This document shows, in pieces, positions 55,015 to 64,000 of a stretch of 64,000 bases of DNA. The position numbers were made by a program, and so were the translations under genes. The notes under the pieces were generated by a model. The model did no database searches, was not told the origin of the DNA, and saw only the letters and a program-made list of their open reading frames with translations. The DNA comes from Reticulitermes speratus. Its lineage: Eukaryota; Arthropoda; Insecta; Blattodea; Rhinotermitidae. The stretch lies in the NCBI GenBank assembly GCA_021186555.1, contig JAJKFL010000011.1:36650923-36714922 (forward strand), read 5' to 3'. Each line of letters starts with the position of its first letter. The first letter of the stretch is position 1.

Positions 55015-55605
55015 ACTGCTTAAATGGACTGTCAGACACGTCACACAGCTTAAATGGACTGTCAGACACGTCCACACTGCCTAAATGGACTGTCAGACAC
55101 GTCACACTGCTTAAATGGACTGTCAGACACGTCACACTGCTAAATGGACTGTCAGACACGTCACACTGCCTAAATGGACTGTCAGACACGTCACACTGCC
55201 TAAATGGACTGTCAGACACGTCACACTGCCTAAATGGACTGTCAGACACGTCACACTGCCTAAATGGACTGTCAGACACGTCACACTGCTTAAATGGACT
55301 GTCAGACACGTCCACACTGCCTAAATGGACTGTCAGACACGTCACACTGCTAAAGGACTGTCAGACACGTCACACTGCCTAAATGGACTGTCAGACACGT
55401 CACACTGCCTAAATGGACTGTCAGACACGTCACACTGCCTAAATGGACTGTCAGACACGTCACACGCTAAATGGACGTAACACGTCACACTGCTGGCCCC
55501 TCACACTGCCTAAATGACTGTCAACACGTCACACTGCCTAAATGACTTCAGACACGTCACACTGCCTAAATGGACTGTCAGACACGTCACACTGCCTAAT
55601 GGACT
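55015..55605. repeat. 30-bp minisatellite, about 19 copies
   Basis: Units are ACTGTCAGACACGTCACACT plus GCCTAAATGG. The first units have GCTTAAATGG, and those after 55460 are damaged. Ten codons without a stop give 130-codon frames on both strands, not genes. Confidence 0.96.
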
Positions 55606-55875
55606 GAAAGCGCCTGCGCCTGTCATCACGTCTGGTGCCTAAATACGACAGAGCTGCCACAGGAGGCGCTGTGACTGGATCCCGAAGTCCGAATGCCTGT
55701 ATCTCGAACGGCCGAGCCGTCCCTTCTTCTAGGACTGCTTTACCGTTACAGATGGAGGCATTACGTTCCTTCGAAACGTCGAGAAAGACCAACCTAACGA
55801 CACGGCGTCTTATCCAGCAAGAGTCGAATTCTCAGCAACATCGCCGTGAGAACCTCGAAACCCGCAGCTACTAGG
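55606..55875. mobile_element. Diverged member of ETSVN-type dispersed repeat
   Basis: The plus frame reads LRSFETSRKTNLTTRRLIQQ and ends QQHRRENLETRSY, the order FETS-x-TTRR-x-RRENLxxR seen in the family. CGAAACGTCGAGAA at 55771-55784 is its core. Confidence 0.6.
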
Positions 55876-56261
55876 GGAGTTTTCAGCTTTAGGCTGCGGC
55901 CATTTTAACCAAACTCAGCACCGTGTTGCGCTGCTTTATACAAACACGTTCTTAGCGAAACTCGCGCAACCAGCACTGCGTTTGACTGCAGTTTGACGTG
56001 TCTTATTGCTGCTGCGTCAAACTGGTGACTCTGATGACTGATGACTAACGCTGGCAACACACCCCTATAAAAAGCACCCTTAATGTGAGCCCCAAACCGA
56101 AAAGCAATGTTTACATATTTTCCTGCACAAAATGCAGCAGGTGCGTGCCGGTAGCAGACACAGCCTTGCTGTGCCTGTTCAAGAACACCCTGTAGCCCAT
56201 TAAAGCTAATCTAAATCGGACCGTTCTAACTTAAAGATGAAGAGATTAGATCGCAGGATAT
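55876..56261. other. Unique DNA, nothing recognised
   Basis: CACTGCGTTTGACTGCAGTTTGACG near 55975 is only a local repeat. No gene is seen. Confidence 0.5.
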
Positions 56262-56518
56262 GTCAAGGTAAAGTTGTCCGTGTGCACGCCATGGAGTCAA
56301 ATGATGGAATGGAAGTATAACTCCACTCATTCTTAAACTCGGCGTTAGATAGAAGTGCCTGGTCAACGTCGTGCATATGCCTTTTATATCGTGGGGGTAA
56401 ATTCCTCGACGCCCTTTGAATAGGACGCTGGGTGGCCCCAGAGTCGTCTAGACGCTGTGCACGAGACATATAACCGTCGGTCTTACAGCCCGATGTACAG
56501 TCACTATACCAACCGAGC
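56262..56518 (-). mobile_element. SINE family B, diverged, head-to-head with SINE A
   Basis: The reverse complement has a head CAGCTCGGTTGGTATAGTGA, body GACTCTGGGGCCACCC, GAATTTACCCCCACG, GACGTTGACCAGGCAC, GAATGAGTGGAGTTATAC and end ACAACTTTACCTTGAC. It follows the family B order, though more diverged than the 57.9-kb copy. The head abuts the truncated head of the next SINE. Confidence 0.75.
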
Positions 56519-56790
56519 TGACACTGCTCTACAAGCCGGAAGGTCACGGGTTCGATTCCCGATGGTGTCACTGGAATTTTTCATTGACATAATCGTTTCG
56601 GTCGCACTATGGTCCTGGGGTCGACTCAGCCTCTAACAGAAATGAGTACCAGGAATATTTCCTGGGGTTAAAGGCGGCCGGTGCGTAGGGCTGACAATCT
56701 TACCACCAACATGTGTCGATTGTCTATAAATCTGGTAGCCTCAACCTCCTGGAACCTTAAGGGCCTGTCCAGGCCTGTAATGGCATTGCA
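56519..56790 (+). mobile_element. SINE family A, 5'-truncated copy
   Basis: It starts inside the head at CTGCTCTACAAGCCGGAAGG, has B box GGGTTCGATTCCC (56547-56559), then the same body as 54642-54931 with about one change in ten. It adds a short duplication GGCCTGTCCAGGCCTG near the 3' end. Confidence 0.88.
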
Positions 56791-57086
56791 ATTTCTTTCA
56801 AAAGTTGGTACGTATAATTTGCATTGTTGCCAGTGACATAAATATAATACGTGTCTAAAAGCATTGTTGTGCATCACTCAGTGTTTATATAGCTGACAGT
56901 GACATGTAACTAAACAACAGCACACACACATGGCATTGTTGTGTTTCCGCTGCAACAATGTTTACGCTAACGTGCCACAATTTTACATTCTACCTACATA
57001 GCCCATCTTGTCAGTTTCACACATTCTCCATACGTGTTTAATGACGTGTAACACAACTACAGTTTATGCATGCCATAATCGCTGAG
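56791..57086. other. Unique DNA
   Basis: AT-rich. No repeat or gene is seen. Confidence 0.5.
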
Positions 57087-57667
57087 AACTGTATATAAAC
57101 ACAGCAAGTACAAGTACAAGTACAAGTACAAGTACAAGTACAAGTACAAGTACAAGTACAAGTACAAGTACAAGTACAAGTACTGACGTAACGGTCCTTG
57201 TTGTTACTTGAACTGTTTGTGTCTGCAAGACGTTACGAGCTGCACGATCATTCAGTAACTTAGCACACTGTCACAACTGTATATAAACACAGCAAGTACA
57301 AGTACAAGTACAAGTACAAGTACAAGTACAAGTACAAGTACAAGTACAAGTACAATACAAGTACAAGTACAATACAAGTACAAGTACTGACGTAACGGTC
57401 CTTGTTACTTGAACTGTTTGTGTCTGCAAGACGTTACGAGCTGCACGATCATTCAGTAACTTAGCACACTGTCACAACTGTATATAAACACAGCAAGTAC
57501 AAGTACAAGTACAAGTACAAGTACAAGTACAAGTACAAGTACAATACAAGTACAAGTACAATACAAGTACAAGTACTGACGTAACGGTCCTTGTTACTTA
57601 CACTGTTTGTGTCTGCAAGACGTTACGAGCTGCACGATCAGTCAGTAACTTAGCACACTGTCACAAC
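57087..57667. repeat. Three macro-repeats of about 190-200 bp, each with a (GTACAA)n microsatellite
   Basis: Blocks start AACTGTATATAAACACAGC at 57087, 57275 and 57476, then carry a run of GTACAA hexamers. Each ends GTACTGACGTAACGGTCC, GTTTGTGTCTGCAAGACG, TTACGAGCTGCACGATCA, GTAACTTAGCACACTGTCAC. Copies 2 and 3 have two GTACAATACAA interruptions that copy 1 lacks. Copy 1 has an extra GTT. A TATATAAA word precedes each run. Confidence 0.95.
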
Positions 57668-57904
57668 CGATGCTAGCTAACGACGTTTCGTGGCACCAAC
57701 TGTTCTTCTTGACGTTTCGTCTTCCGGCTACGCCGTCGTATTACACATTTTTACTCTTAAAAAAGAAAATTATGTCAGGAAGGGTGTTAGGCCTTCGCAG
57801 CAACACAGATCGGTGTCCGTTCTGCTAAACATGACGCCGCGACGCCGGCTAACACGTTGTCACAATTCTACCCTTAAGTACGAGGTCACTACATCCACAA
57901 GGAC
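57668..57904. other. Spacer with paired GACGTTTCG motifs
   Basis: GACGTTTCGT occurs at 57682-57691 and 57710-57719, the core of the ETSVN dispersed repeat. A decayed relic is likely. The 76-codon frame at 57690-57920 has no domain. Confidence 0.4.
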
Positions 57905-58190
57905 AGCGCAGTCAGTATAGCGACTCGCTACGGGCTGGACGGCCTAGGGATCGAATCTCGGTAGGGGCGAGATTTTCCGCAACCATTCAGAAAGGTCCTG
58001 GGGCCCAACCAGCATCGTGTACAATGGGTACCGGGTCTCTTTCCAGGGGTAAAGCGGCCGGGGAGTGGCGTTGACCACCCACCCCATCTACGGCCGAGGT
58101 TAAAGAAAGAGTAGAGCTATATTTCGACTCCCCTCAAGACTTTCATGTCCTGTTCTACGGTGAAATTTACTTTAACTTTACACCTTTCGA
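57905..58190 (+). mobile_element. SINE family B, near full length
   Basis: The tRNA-like head has A-box region CAGTCAGTATAGCGACTCGC and B box GGGATCGAATCTC (57943-57955). The body has GGTCCTGGGGCCCAACCAGC, GGGTACCGGGTCTCTTTCCA, GGGGTAAAGCGGCCGGGGAG, GTTAAAGAAAGAGTAGAGC and end GTGAAATTTACTTTAACTTT. The middle shares word order with family A (CTGGGG, GTACC, TTTCC, GGGGTAAAG, CGGCC, TGAC). Confidence 0.85.
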
Positions 58191-58356
58191 AACGTCGGCA
58201 ACCCATTAGGCAGTGACGCAGCGCCGTACCGCACAGGAACGGAAACCTCGAAGTAAGGTCAGCGTGTTCTAAGCCTAACACTGCTAGAGTGTTAGGCTAT
58301 TTGGAGATAAATGACAGTGTCTGGTTTAGAAGGCAGGACGCTTGACAGGCATGTAC
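58191..58356. other. Unique spacer
   Basis: CCTTTCGAAACGTCGGCAAC at 58183-58202 again carries the CGAAACGTC core. No gene is seen. Confidence 0.4.
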
Positions 58357-58421
58357 ATGCACATTACATTTACATTTACATTTACATTACATTTACATTT
58401 ACATTTACATTTACATTTGCA
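58357..58421. repeat. (ACATTT)n microsatellite
   Basis: About ten ACATTT hexamers, one shortened to ACATT. Confidence 0.95.
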
Positions 58422-58452
58422 AGAATGAGTTGTGGGAGCAGAGCAGCAGAAT

Positions 58453-58822
58453 ACAGGCTGCTTGGACTTACTGTTATTTTGTATGGGTGTGAAACTTGGT
58501 CTGTCATGTGCGGGTGTTCGATACTTGGGAGTAGCGGGGTGAGGAGCTTCATGATTAGGGTGATGAGATGGGTTGGGCATGTGGAACTTATCGGGAAAAG
58601 AGAAACACGCACTGGGTTTGTGGAAACAAAAAATGAAGGAAAGAGACCCCTTGGATGATCTAGTCTTAGACGGCAGGATAACATGTAGTGTGTCTTAAAC
58701 GTGTAGGATGGGAAGACATTGACTGGATTGATCTGGCTCAGGATATGGACAGGTGGCGGGCTCTAGTGATGGCGGTAATGAAACTTCGGGTTCCATAAAA
58801 TTCGGGGAATTTTTTTGACTAG
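58453..58822 (+). mobile_element. LINE C-terminal fragment with 3' UTR start
   Basis: Plus translation gives YGCETWSV, then a deletion, then MIRVMRWVGHVELIGKRETR, NEGKRPLG, a frameshift, WEDIDWIDLAQDMDRWRALV and VMKLRVP with stop at 58796. This is the tail of the same LINE family as at 16.7 kb: the zinc-knuckle-like and WEDxxxD region, but no polymerase domain. Its 3' UTR is interrupted at 58823 by a SINE and continues at 59102. Confidence 0.85.
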
Positions 58823-59109
58823 GCCGTGCATGGCTCAGGTCGTTAGTCGCCGGCCTTTCACCGCGGAGGTCCGGGTTCAATCCCGTGTCAGTCTATGTGG
58901 GATTTGTGGTGGACAAAGTGGCACTGGGACAGATTTTCCCCCCAGTACTTAGGTTTTCCCCTGTCAATTTCATTCCACCGGTGCTCATTACTTGTAAAAA
59001 TGAAAATACTGATCATCTTCATCACAGGGTTGTACAATAAGCCTTAAGGCTGCGGTGCGTCTGTAGCGTCTGCTGCGGGGCCCTTCACCCCCCAAAAAAT
59101 ATTGACTAG
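58815..59109 (+). mobile_element. SINE family C, full length, inserted in the LINE 3' UTR
   Basis: The insert 58823-59101 starts GCCGTGCATGGCTCAGGTCG (A-box region) with B box GGGTTCAATCCC (58872-58883). It continues TGTGGGATTTGTGGTGGACA, CACTGGGACAG, CCCAGTACTTAGG, TTTTCCCCTGTCAATTTCAT, TTGTACAATAAGCC, TGCTGCGGGGCCCTTCACC and an A-rich tail. It is flanked by TTGACTAG (58815-58822 and 59102-59109). The LINE copy at 16722-16733 shows the same place uninterrupted. Confidence 0.93.
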
Positions 59110-59189
59110 CTGAGGAACTGTTAGCTTCTCAAGAAGGGCTCTGATGGATGAAGCTAGTAGTTAGTTATCAGAGGTCAGGTCCAGTAGCG
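59102..59189 (+). mobile_element. LINE 3' UTR, continued after the SINE
   Basis: TTGACTAGCTGAGGAACTG, TTAGCTTCTCAAGAAGGGCT and AGTTAGTTATCAGAGG match the LINE 3' UTR at 16.7 kb. The 34-bp array begins at once afterwards. Confidence 0.85.
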
Positions 59190-60040
59190 TGGCACATCGT
59201 GCACTCGTGCCTGGCACAGATCGTGGCACATCGTGCTACTCTGCCTGGCACAGATCGTGGCACATCGTGCTACTCTGCCTGGCACAGATCGTGGCACATC
59301 GTGCTACTCTGCCTGGCACAGATCGTGGCACATCGTGCTACTCTGCCTGGCACAGATCGTGGCACATCGTGCTACTCTGCCTGGCACAGATCGTGGCACA
59401 TCGTGCTACTCTGCCTGGCACAGATCGTGGCACATCGTGTACTCTGCCTGCACAGATCGTGGCACATCGTGCTACTCTGCCTGACACAGATCGTGGCACA
59501 TCGTGCTACTCTGCCTGACACAGATCGTGGCACATCGTGCTACTCTGCCTGGCACAGATCGTGGCACATCGTGCTACTCTGCCTGACACAGATCGTGGCA
59601 CATCGTGCTACTCTGCCTGACACAGATCGTGGCACATCGTGCTACTCTGCCTGGCACAGATCGTGGGCACAATCGTGCTACTCTGCCTGGCACAGATCGT
59701 GGCACATCGTGCTACTCTGCCTGGCACAGATCGTGGCACATCGTGCTACTCTGCCTGGCACAGATCGTGGCACATCGTGCACTCTGCCTGCACAATCGTG
59801 GCACATCGTGCACTCTGCCTGGACACAGATCGTGGCACATCGTGCTACTCTGCCTGACACAGATCGTGGCACATCGTGCTACTCTGCCTGGCACAGATCG
59901 TGGCACATCGTGCTACTCTGCCTGACACAGATCGTGGCACATCGTGCAGCTCTGCCTGGCACAGATCGTGGCACATCGTGTAGCTCTGCCTGGCACAGAT
60001 CGTGGCACATCGTGCAGCTCTGCCTGGCACAGATCGTGGC
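59190..60040. repeat. 34-bp minisatellite, 25 copies, directly 3' of a LINE
   Basis: Units are GGCACAGATCGTGGCACATC plus GTGCTACTCTGCCT. A GACACAG variant is common from 59480, and the last units have GTGCAGCTCTG. Three units make 34 codons, so several frames stay open up to 300 codons. It is not a gene. Confidence 0.97.
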
Positions 60041-60690
60041 CACTCGCCGACAAATAACATAACGATGGACAAATTAATAAAATGACCGCCCATTAGGCCT
60101 ACTTCCGTCCTATGCAGGTTACGGGTCTGAAACCAAGTGTAACCACGACAGCGTTCCTTGTTATTATACGGAAGTGAAACTGAAGACAAGCTATTAAGTA
60201 GGGGTGTACAAAAGCACTGGATGGAACTGCAAAGTTGTGCATTAAAGTCGTGTGTTTGTCAACGACCATGCTTTGCACTCGAGAATTTATTTCGTTAAAT
60301 CCTTTGCCTTGGCTTGTGTCAGATTTGCGATGTTTGTGGTTTTGATGAGCATTGTGACATTGAGTCTGCAAATGTTTGAGCTCTTGAAGTCTCCTCAAAC
60401 CTTGAGAAGAGGCAGTAGTTCGCTCGAGACGTCGCATCGATAGAGCGCCACATTCAGACGACCTTGCAGTATGCTACAGTCATGTCTTAGTCACATCTTG
60501 CTCACAGGCACACTTACACCTATTTGCAGTAGCCTACACAGCTGTGTTAATGTCGCAGTGTCACTGTGACGTCTATTGGCAGCACTCTTGTTGCGTGTTA
60601 CTGTTTGTGAAAATGCGTCTTAATCGAGGTGTTGTTCGGCGTTTAAAAAATTGTTTCAACAATTTTAATTGCCTTTTCAATACTGGGGCT
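60041..60690. other. Unique DNA, no gene recognised
   Basis: A 112-codon minus frame (60099-60437) has no domain. CTCGAGACGTCGCATCGATAG near 60423 is CpG-rich. Confidence 0.5.
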
Positions 60691-60837
60691 TAATTTTTAG
60701 CGAGTTTGCAAAATTTCGAAAAGCAACTATTAGCCTCGTCATGTCTGTCTGTCCGTATGGAACAATTCGGCTTCCACTAGACGGATTGTCATGAAATTTA
60801 TATTTGAGGCCATTTTCGAAACTCTGTCTAAAAATAC
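60691..60837 (+). mobile_element. Dispersed repeat as at 19.5 kb, left half
   Basis: GCAAAATTTCGAAAAGCAAC, CGTCATGTCTGTCTGTCCG, ATGGAACAATTCGGCTTCC and ACTAGACGGATTGTCATG align in order with 19555-19670. The copy is broken at about 60837 by the LINE tail and array, and resumes at 61886. Confidence 0.75.
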
Positions 60838-61740
60838 ATTCATTCTGCAGTCTGTCTTACGACAGGTCCTTAGCCTCTTCATTCTGCAGTCTGTCTTACG
60901 ACAGGTCCTTAGCCTCTTCATTCTGCAGTCTGTCTTACGACAGGTCCGTAGCCTCTTCATTCTGCAGTCTGTCTTACGACAGGTCCGTAACATCTTCATT
61001 CTGCAGTCTGTCTTACGACAGGTCCGTAGCCTCTTCATTCTGCAGTCTGTATTACGACAGGTCCGTAGCCTCTTCATTCTGCAGTCTGTCTTACGACAGG
61101 TCCGTAGCCTCTTCATTCTGCAGTCTGTCTTACGACAGGTCCGTAGCCTCTTCATTCTGCAGTCTGTCTTACGACAGGTCCGTAACCTCTTCATTCTGCA
61201 GTCTGTCTTACGACAGGTCCGTAGCCTCTTCATTCTGCAGTCTGTATTACGACAGGTCCGTAGCCTCTTCATTCTGCAGTCTGTCTTACGACAGGTCCGT
61301 AGCCTCTTCATTCTGCAGTCTGTCTTACGACAGGTCCGTAACCTCTTCATTCTGCAGTCTGTCTTACGACAGGTCCGTAGCCTCTTCATTCTGCAGTCTG
61401 TATTACGACAGGTCCGTAGCCTCTTCATTCTGCAGTCTGTCTTACGACAGGTCCGTAGCCTCTTCATTCTGCAGTCTGTCTTACGACAGGTCCGTCGCCT
61501 CTTCATTCTGCAGTCTGTCTTACGACAGGTCCGTAGCCTCTTCATTCTGCAGTCTGTCTTACGACAGGTCCGTAGCCTTTTCATTCTGCAGTCTGTCTTA
61601 CAACAGGTCCGTAACCTCTTCATTCTGCAGTCTGTCTTACGACAGGTCCGTAGCCTTTTCATTCTGCAGTCTTGTCTTACGACAGGTCCGTAGCCTCTTC
61701 ATTCTGCAGTCTGTCTTACGACAGGTCCGTAGCCTCTTCC
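60838..61740 (-). repeat. 39-bp satellite from the 3' end of a LINE ORF, 23 copies
   Basis: On the minus strand the unit reads G-Y-G-P-V-V-R-Q-T-A-E-stop-R, i.e. GGCTACGGACCTGTCGTAAG plus ACAGACTGCAGAATGAAGA. The unit next to the LINE continues straight from its FGRGYGPVVRQTAE terminus. Variants are CCTTAG, GTATTAC, CGTAAC and CTTTTC. Because 39 bp is 13 codons, three frames stay open (300-335 codons) as artefacts. Confidence 0.97.
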
Positions 61741-61885
61741 AAAGTGAGTTCTCCACAGGGTGCGATCTAGTGCTTCCTCTTTCAACTTCCAGTATCTTCT
61801 ATTTTCCTTAAGGTCATCCAGTAGCTGCTTACGCCTTCTTCCTCGTCTTCCCGTGATTTCTATCCTTCTAGAAATTTCAAGTGTC
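61699..61885 (-). mobile_element. Second LINE family, C-terminal fragment
   Basis: The minus strand reads IEITGRRGRRRKQLLDDLKE, then NRRYWKLKEEALDRTLWRT, HFGRGYGPVVRQTAE and stop. I recognise this as the C-terminus of another insect non-LTR reverse-transcriptase polyprotein. It is 5'-truncated to about 60 codons, with no frame damage in the part kept. Its 3' end passes directly into the 39-bp array. Confidence 0.8.
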
Positions 61886-62025
61886 ATTAAAATCTGACAA
61901 GTATAACGGCACTTTACATGAATACCTACGTACATTTACGGTGATATATCGCTGAATTCTTTTTGGAATGAGAAGTGGTTCAAACAAGTTTGTAGAGAAA
62001 ATCAAAACACACACTTATAGCGAAA
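61886..62025 (+). mobile_element. Dispersed repeat as at 19.5 kb, right half
   Basis: AAAATCTGACAAGTATAACG, GCACTTTACATGAATACC, GGTGATATATCGCTGA and AATCAAAACACACACTTAT align with 19726-19860, completing the copy begun at 60691. Confidence 0.78.
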
Positions 62026-62627
62026 TAATTGCTGTTTGTTCTGAGATCCACACAAAACACCTAAATACACTAAGTGGGCAGAAAGTAGAATTGTTGAATG
62101 TAAAACCTGGCGGTACATATAGTAACCGCTGGGCTTTAGAGGATTAATATGCAGTTGTTTCCAGCCCCGTGGGATAAAAGGAACTGGACACAGTACCTTA
62201 CCAGTGGTTCGCCGAGGCTAAACGTGTTTGAGGACACCAATAAATGTGCGAGAAAAAGAAAGGAGCCGAAACGTCCTATTCAGATGACGCTAGGCACGTA
62301 ACATGACAGTTTATAGTCACAAAATCACGGAGCCCGCATTGTGCATTCTCTCACGGAGCCTCTGTGGCAGGCTGCAGCACAATCGATCCCGTTTAGGCCA
62401 GATCCAAGACGCACTTCGGCTCTGCACTCAGCTTTCCAGCTCATTTCTCGTGCATTGTTCTGTTTGATTGATAGCTGTGTTTAACGTCGCACTTGCCAGC
62501 TGCCAGTTTGTTTTCAGCAACGCTACGCTCTTTGCTGCAGGACTTACGACAACGCCAATCATCTCACGCTCAAGATTTTTCTCGGTTATTTGCTGTTTCT
62601 TAACTTACTTAACGAAGACGTCTAAAG
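62026..62627. other. Unique DNA with 42-bp repeat block, copy 2
   Basis: 62109-62150 (GGTACATATAGTAACC, GAGGATTAATATG) matches 14996-15037. GAGCCGAAACGTCC near 62250 carries part of the CGAAACGTC core. No gene is seen. Confidence 0.5.
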
Positions 62628-64000
62628 ACAAGAGCTACAGCTGTGTAGCCTGCACAAAACAGACAGGCTGTCATGACTGTAGCAAAGCTACGTCTGTGTA
62701 GCCTGCACAAAACAGACAGACTGTCATGACTGTAGCAAAGCTACAGCTGTGTAGCCTGCACAAAACAGACAGGCTGTCATGATTGTAGCAAAGCTACGTC
62801 TGTGTAGCCTGCACAAAACAGACAGGCTGTCATGACTGTAGCAAAGCTACGTCTGTGTAGTCTGCACAAAACAGACAGTTGTCATGACTGTAGCAAAGCT
62901 ACGTCTGTGTAGCCTGCACAAAACAGACAGTTGTCATGACTGTAGCAAAGCTACGTCTGTGTAGCCTGCACAAAACAGACAGGCTGTCATGACTGTAGCA
63001 AAGCTACAGCTGTGTAGCCTGCACAAAACAGACAGGCTGTCATGACTGTAGCAAAGCTAAGTCTGTGTAGCCTGCACAAAACAGACAGGCTGTCATGACT
63101 GTAGCAAAGCTACGTCTGTGTAGCCTGCACAAAACAGACAGTTGTCATGACTGTAGCAAAGCTACGTCTGTGTAGCCTGCACAAAACAGACAGGCTGTCA
63201 TGACTGTAGCAAAGCTACGTCTGTGTAGCCTGCACAAAACAGACAGACTGTCATGACTGTAGCAAAGCTACGTCTGTGTAGCCTGCACAAAACAGACAGT
63301 TGTCATGACTGTAGCAAAGCTACGTCTGTGTAGCCTGCACAAAACAGACAGTTGTCATGACTGTAGCAAAGCTACGTCTGTGTAGCCTGCACAAAACAGA
63401 CAGGCTGTCATGACTGTAGCAAAGCTACGTCTGTGTAGCCTGCACAAAACAGACAGGCTGTCATGACTGTAGCAAAGCTACGTCTGTGTAGCCTGCACAA
63501 AACAGACAGGCTGTCATGACTGTAGCAAAGCTACGTCTGTGTAGCCTGCACAAAACAGACAGGCTGTCATGACTGTAGCAAAGCTACGTCTGTGTAGCCT
63601 GCACAAAACAGACAGGCTGTCATGACTGTAGCAAAGCTACGTCTGTGTAGCCTGCACAAAACAGACAGGCTGTCATGACTGTAGCAAAGCTACGTCTGTG
63701 TAGCCTGCACAAAACAGACACGTTGTCATGACTATAGCAAAGCTACGTCTGTGTAGCCTGCACAAAACAGACACGTTGTCATGACTGTAGCAAAGCTACG
63801 TCTGTGTAGCCTGCACAAAACAGACAGTTGTCATGATTGGTAGCAAAGCTACGTCTGTGTAGCCTGCACAAAACAGACAGGCTGTCATGATTGGTAGCAA
63901 AGCTACGTCTGTGTAGCCTGCACAAAACAGACAGTTGTCATGATTGGTAGCAAAGCTACGTCTGTGTAGCCTGCACAAAACAGACAGGCTGTCATGATTG
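62628..64000. repeat. 53-bp minisatellite, about 26 copies, cut by window end
   Basis: Units contain GTGTAGCCTGCACAAAACAG, ACAGGCTGTCATGACTGTAG and CAAAGCTACGTCT. GTAGC-aaa-GCTAC is a hairpin in each unit. Variants are ACAGTTGTC (1 bp shorter), ACACGTTGTC, and ATTGGTAG in the last four units. The array continues beyond the window. Confidence 0.98.

Overview
This window looks like non-coding DNA from a large arthropod genome. It is most likely an insect of the cockroach/termite/stick-insect grade, an inference from the LINE tail proteins and tRNA-derived SINEs, which I recognise from memory and not from a search. I see no operons, no bacterial signals and no convincing complete host protein-coding gene. 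By my rough sum, about 40 kb of the 64 kb (over 60%) is tandem repeat, in more than 30 minisatellite arrays with unit lengths from 6 to 91 bp. Nearly all long open frames (up to about 980 codons) are translations of stop-free repeat units, not genes.

Layout. 0-2.45 kb: 41-bp array, next to a LINE 3' end (2.53-2.96). 3.3-5.4: arrays of 22, 58 and 14 bp. 5.4-5.7: a CRE/X-box promoter-like cluster with a splice donor downstream. 6.2-8.9: 46-, 43- and 63-bp arrays, the last two sharing a core. 9.6-11.4: 91-bp array, minus orientation. 12.1-13.5: 37 bp. 14.0-14.4: 41 bp. 15.2-16.5: 71 bp, 3' of a LINE end at 16.6-17.0. 17.7-19.5: 31 bp. 19.5-19.9: dispersed repeat. 20.3-21.5: very uniform 63-bp array. 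21.7-21.9: foldback-like repeat, then a 36-bp array to 23.4. 23.4-27.4: mostly unique, with one SINE and a 61-bp array. 27.4-28.95: 55-bp array with higher-order structure. 29.8-35.75: large 91-bp array. 35.8-37.7: unique. 37.7-40.0: 44-, 39- and 24-bp arrays. 40.0-41.6: unique with SINE pieces. 41.6-43.7: third 91-bp array. 44.5-47.7: 32/33-bp array, a LINE 3' end, then a 60-bp array to 48.6. 48.7-50.5: CpG-richer unique DNA with a promoter-like cluster and dispersed repeats. 50.7-54.6: a LINE carrying 33-bp and 16-bp arrays. 54.6-59.2: several SINEs, a 30-bp array, a hexamer macro-repeat, and a LINE with a SINE inserted in its 3' UTR. 59.2-60.0: 34 bp. 60.7-62.0: old repeat split by a LINE tail that has become a 39-bp array. 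62.6-64.0: 53 bp, running off the end.

Main result. Several arrays can be traced in the sequence itself to the 3' ends of retroelements. The 91-bp unit at three loci is the body of a tRNA-derived SINE whose ordinary copy sits at 58823-59101. The 32/33-bp unit (44.5-47.7) is a 3'-UTR segment of a LINE, and the units nearest the LINE look most like it. The 16-bp unit (53.7-54.6) is the terminal repeat of the same LINE family. The 33-bp array (51.0-53.6) lies where the LINE's last codons should be. The 39-bp unit (60.8-61.7) is the last 13 codons, stop included, of a second LINE family. LINE and SINE tails therefore appear to have acted repeatedly as seeds for minisatellites here.
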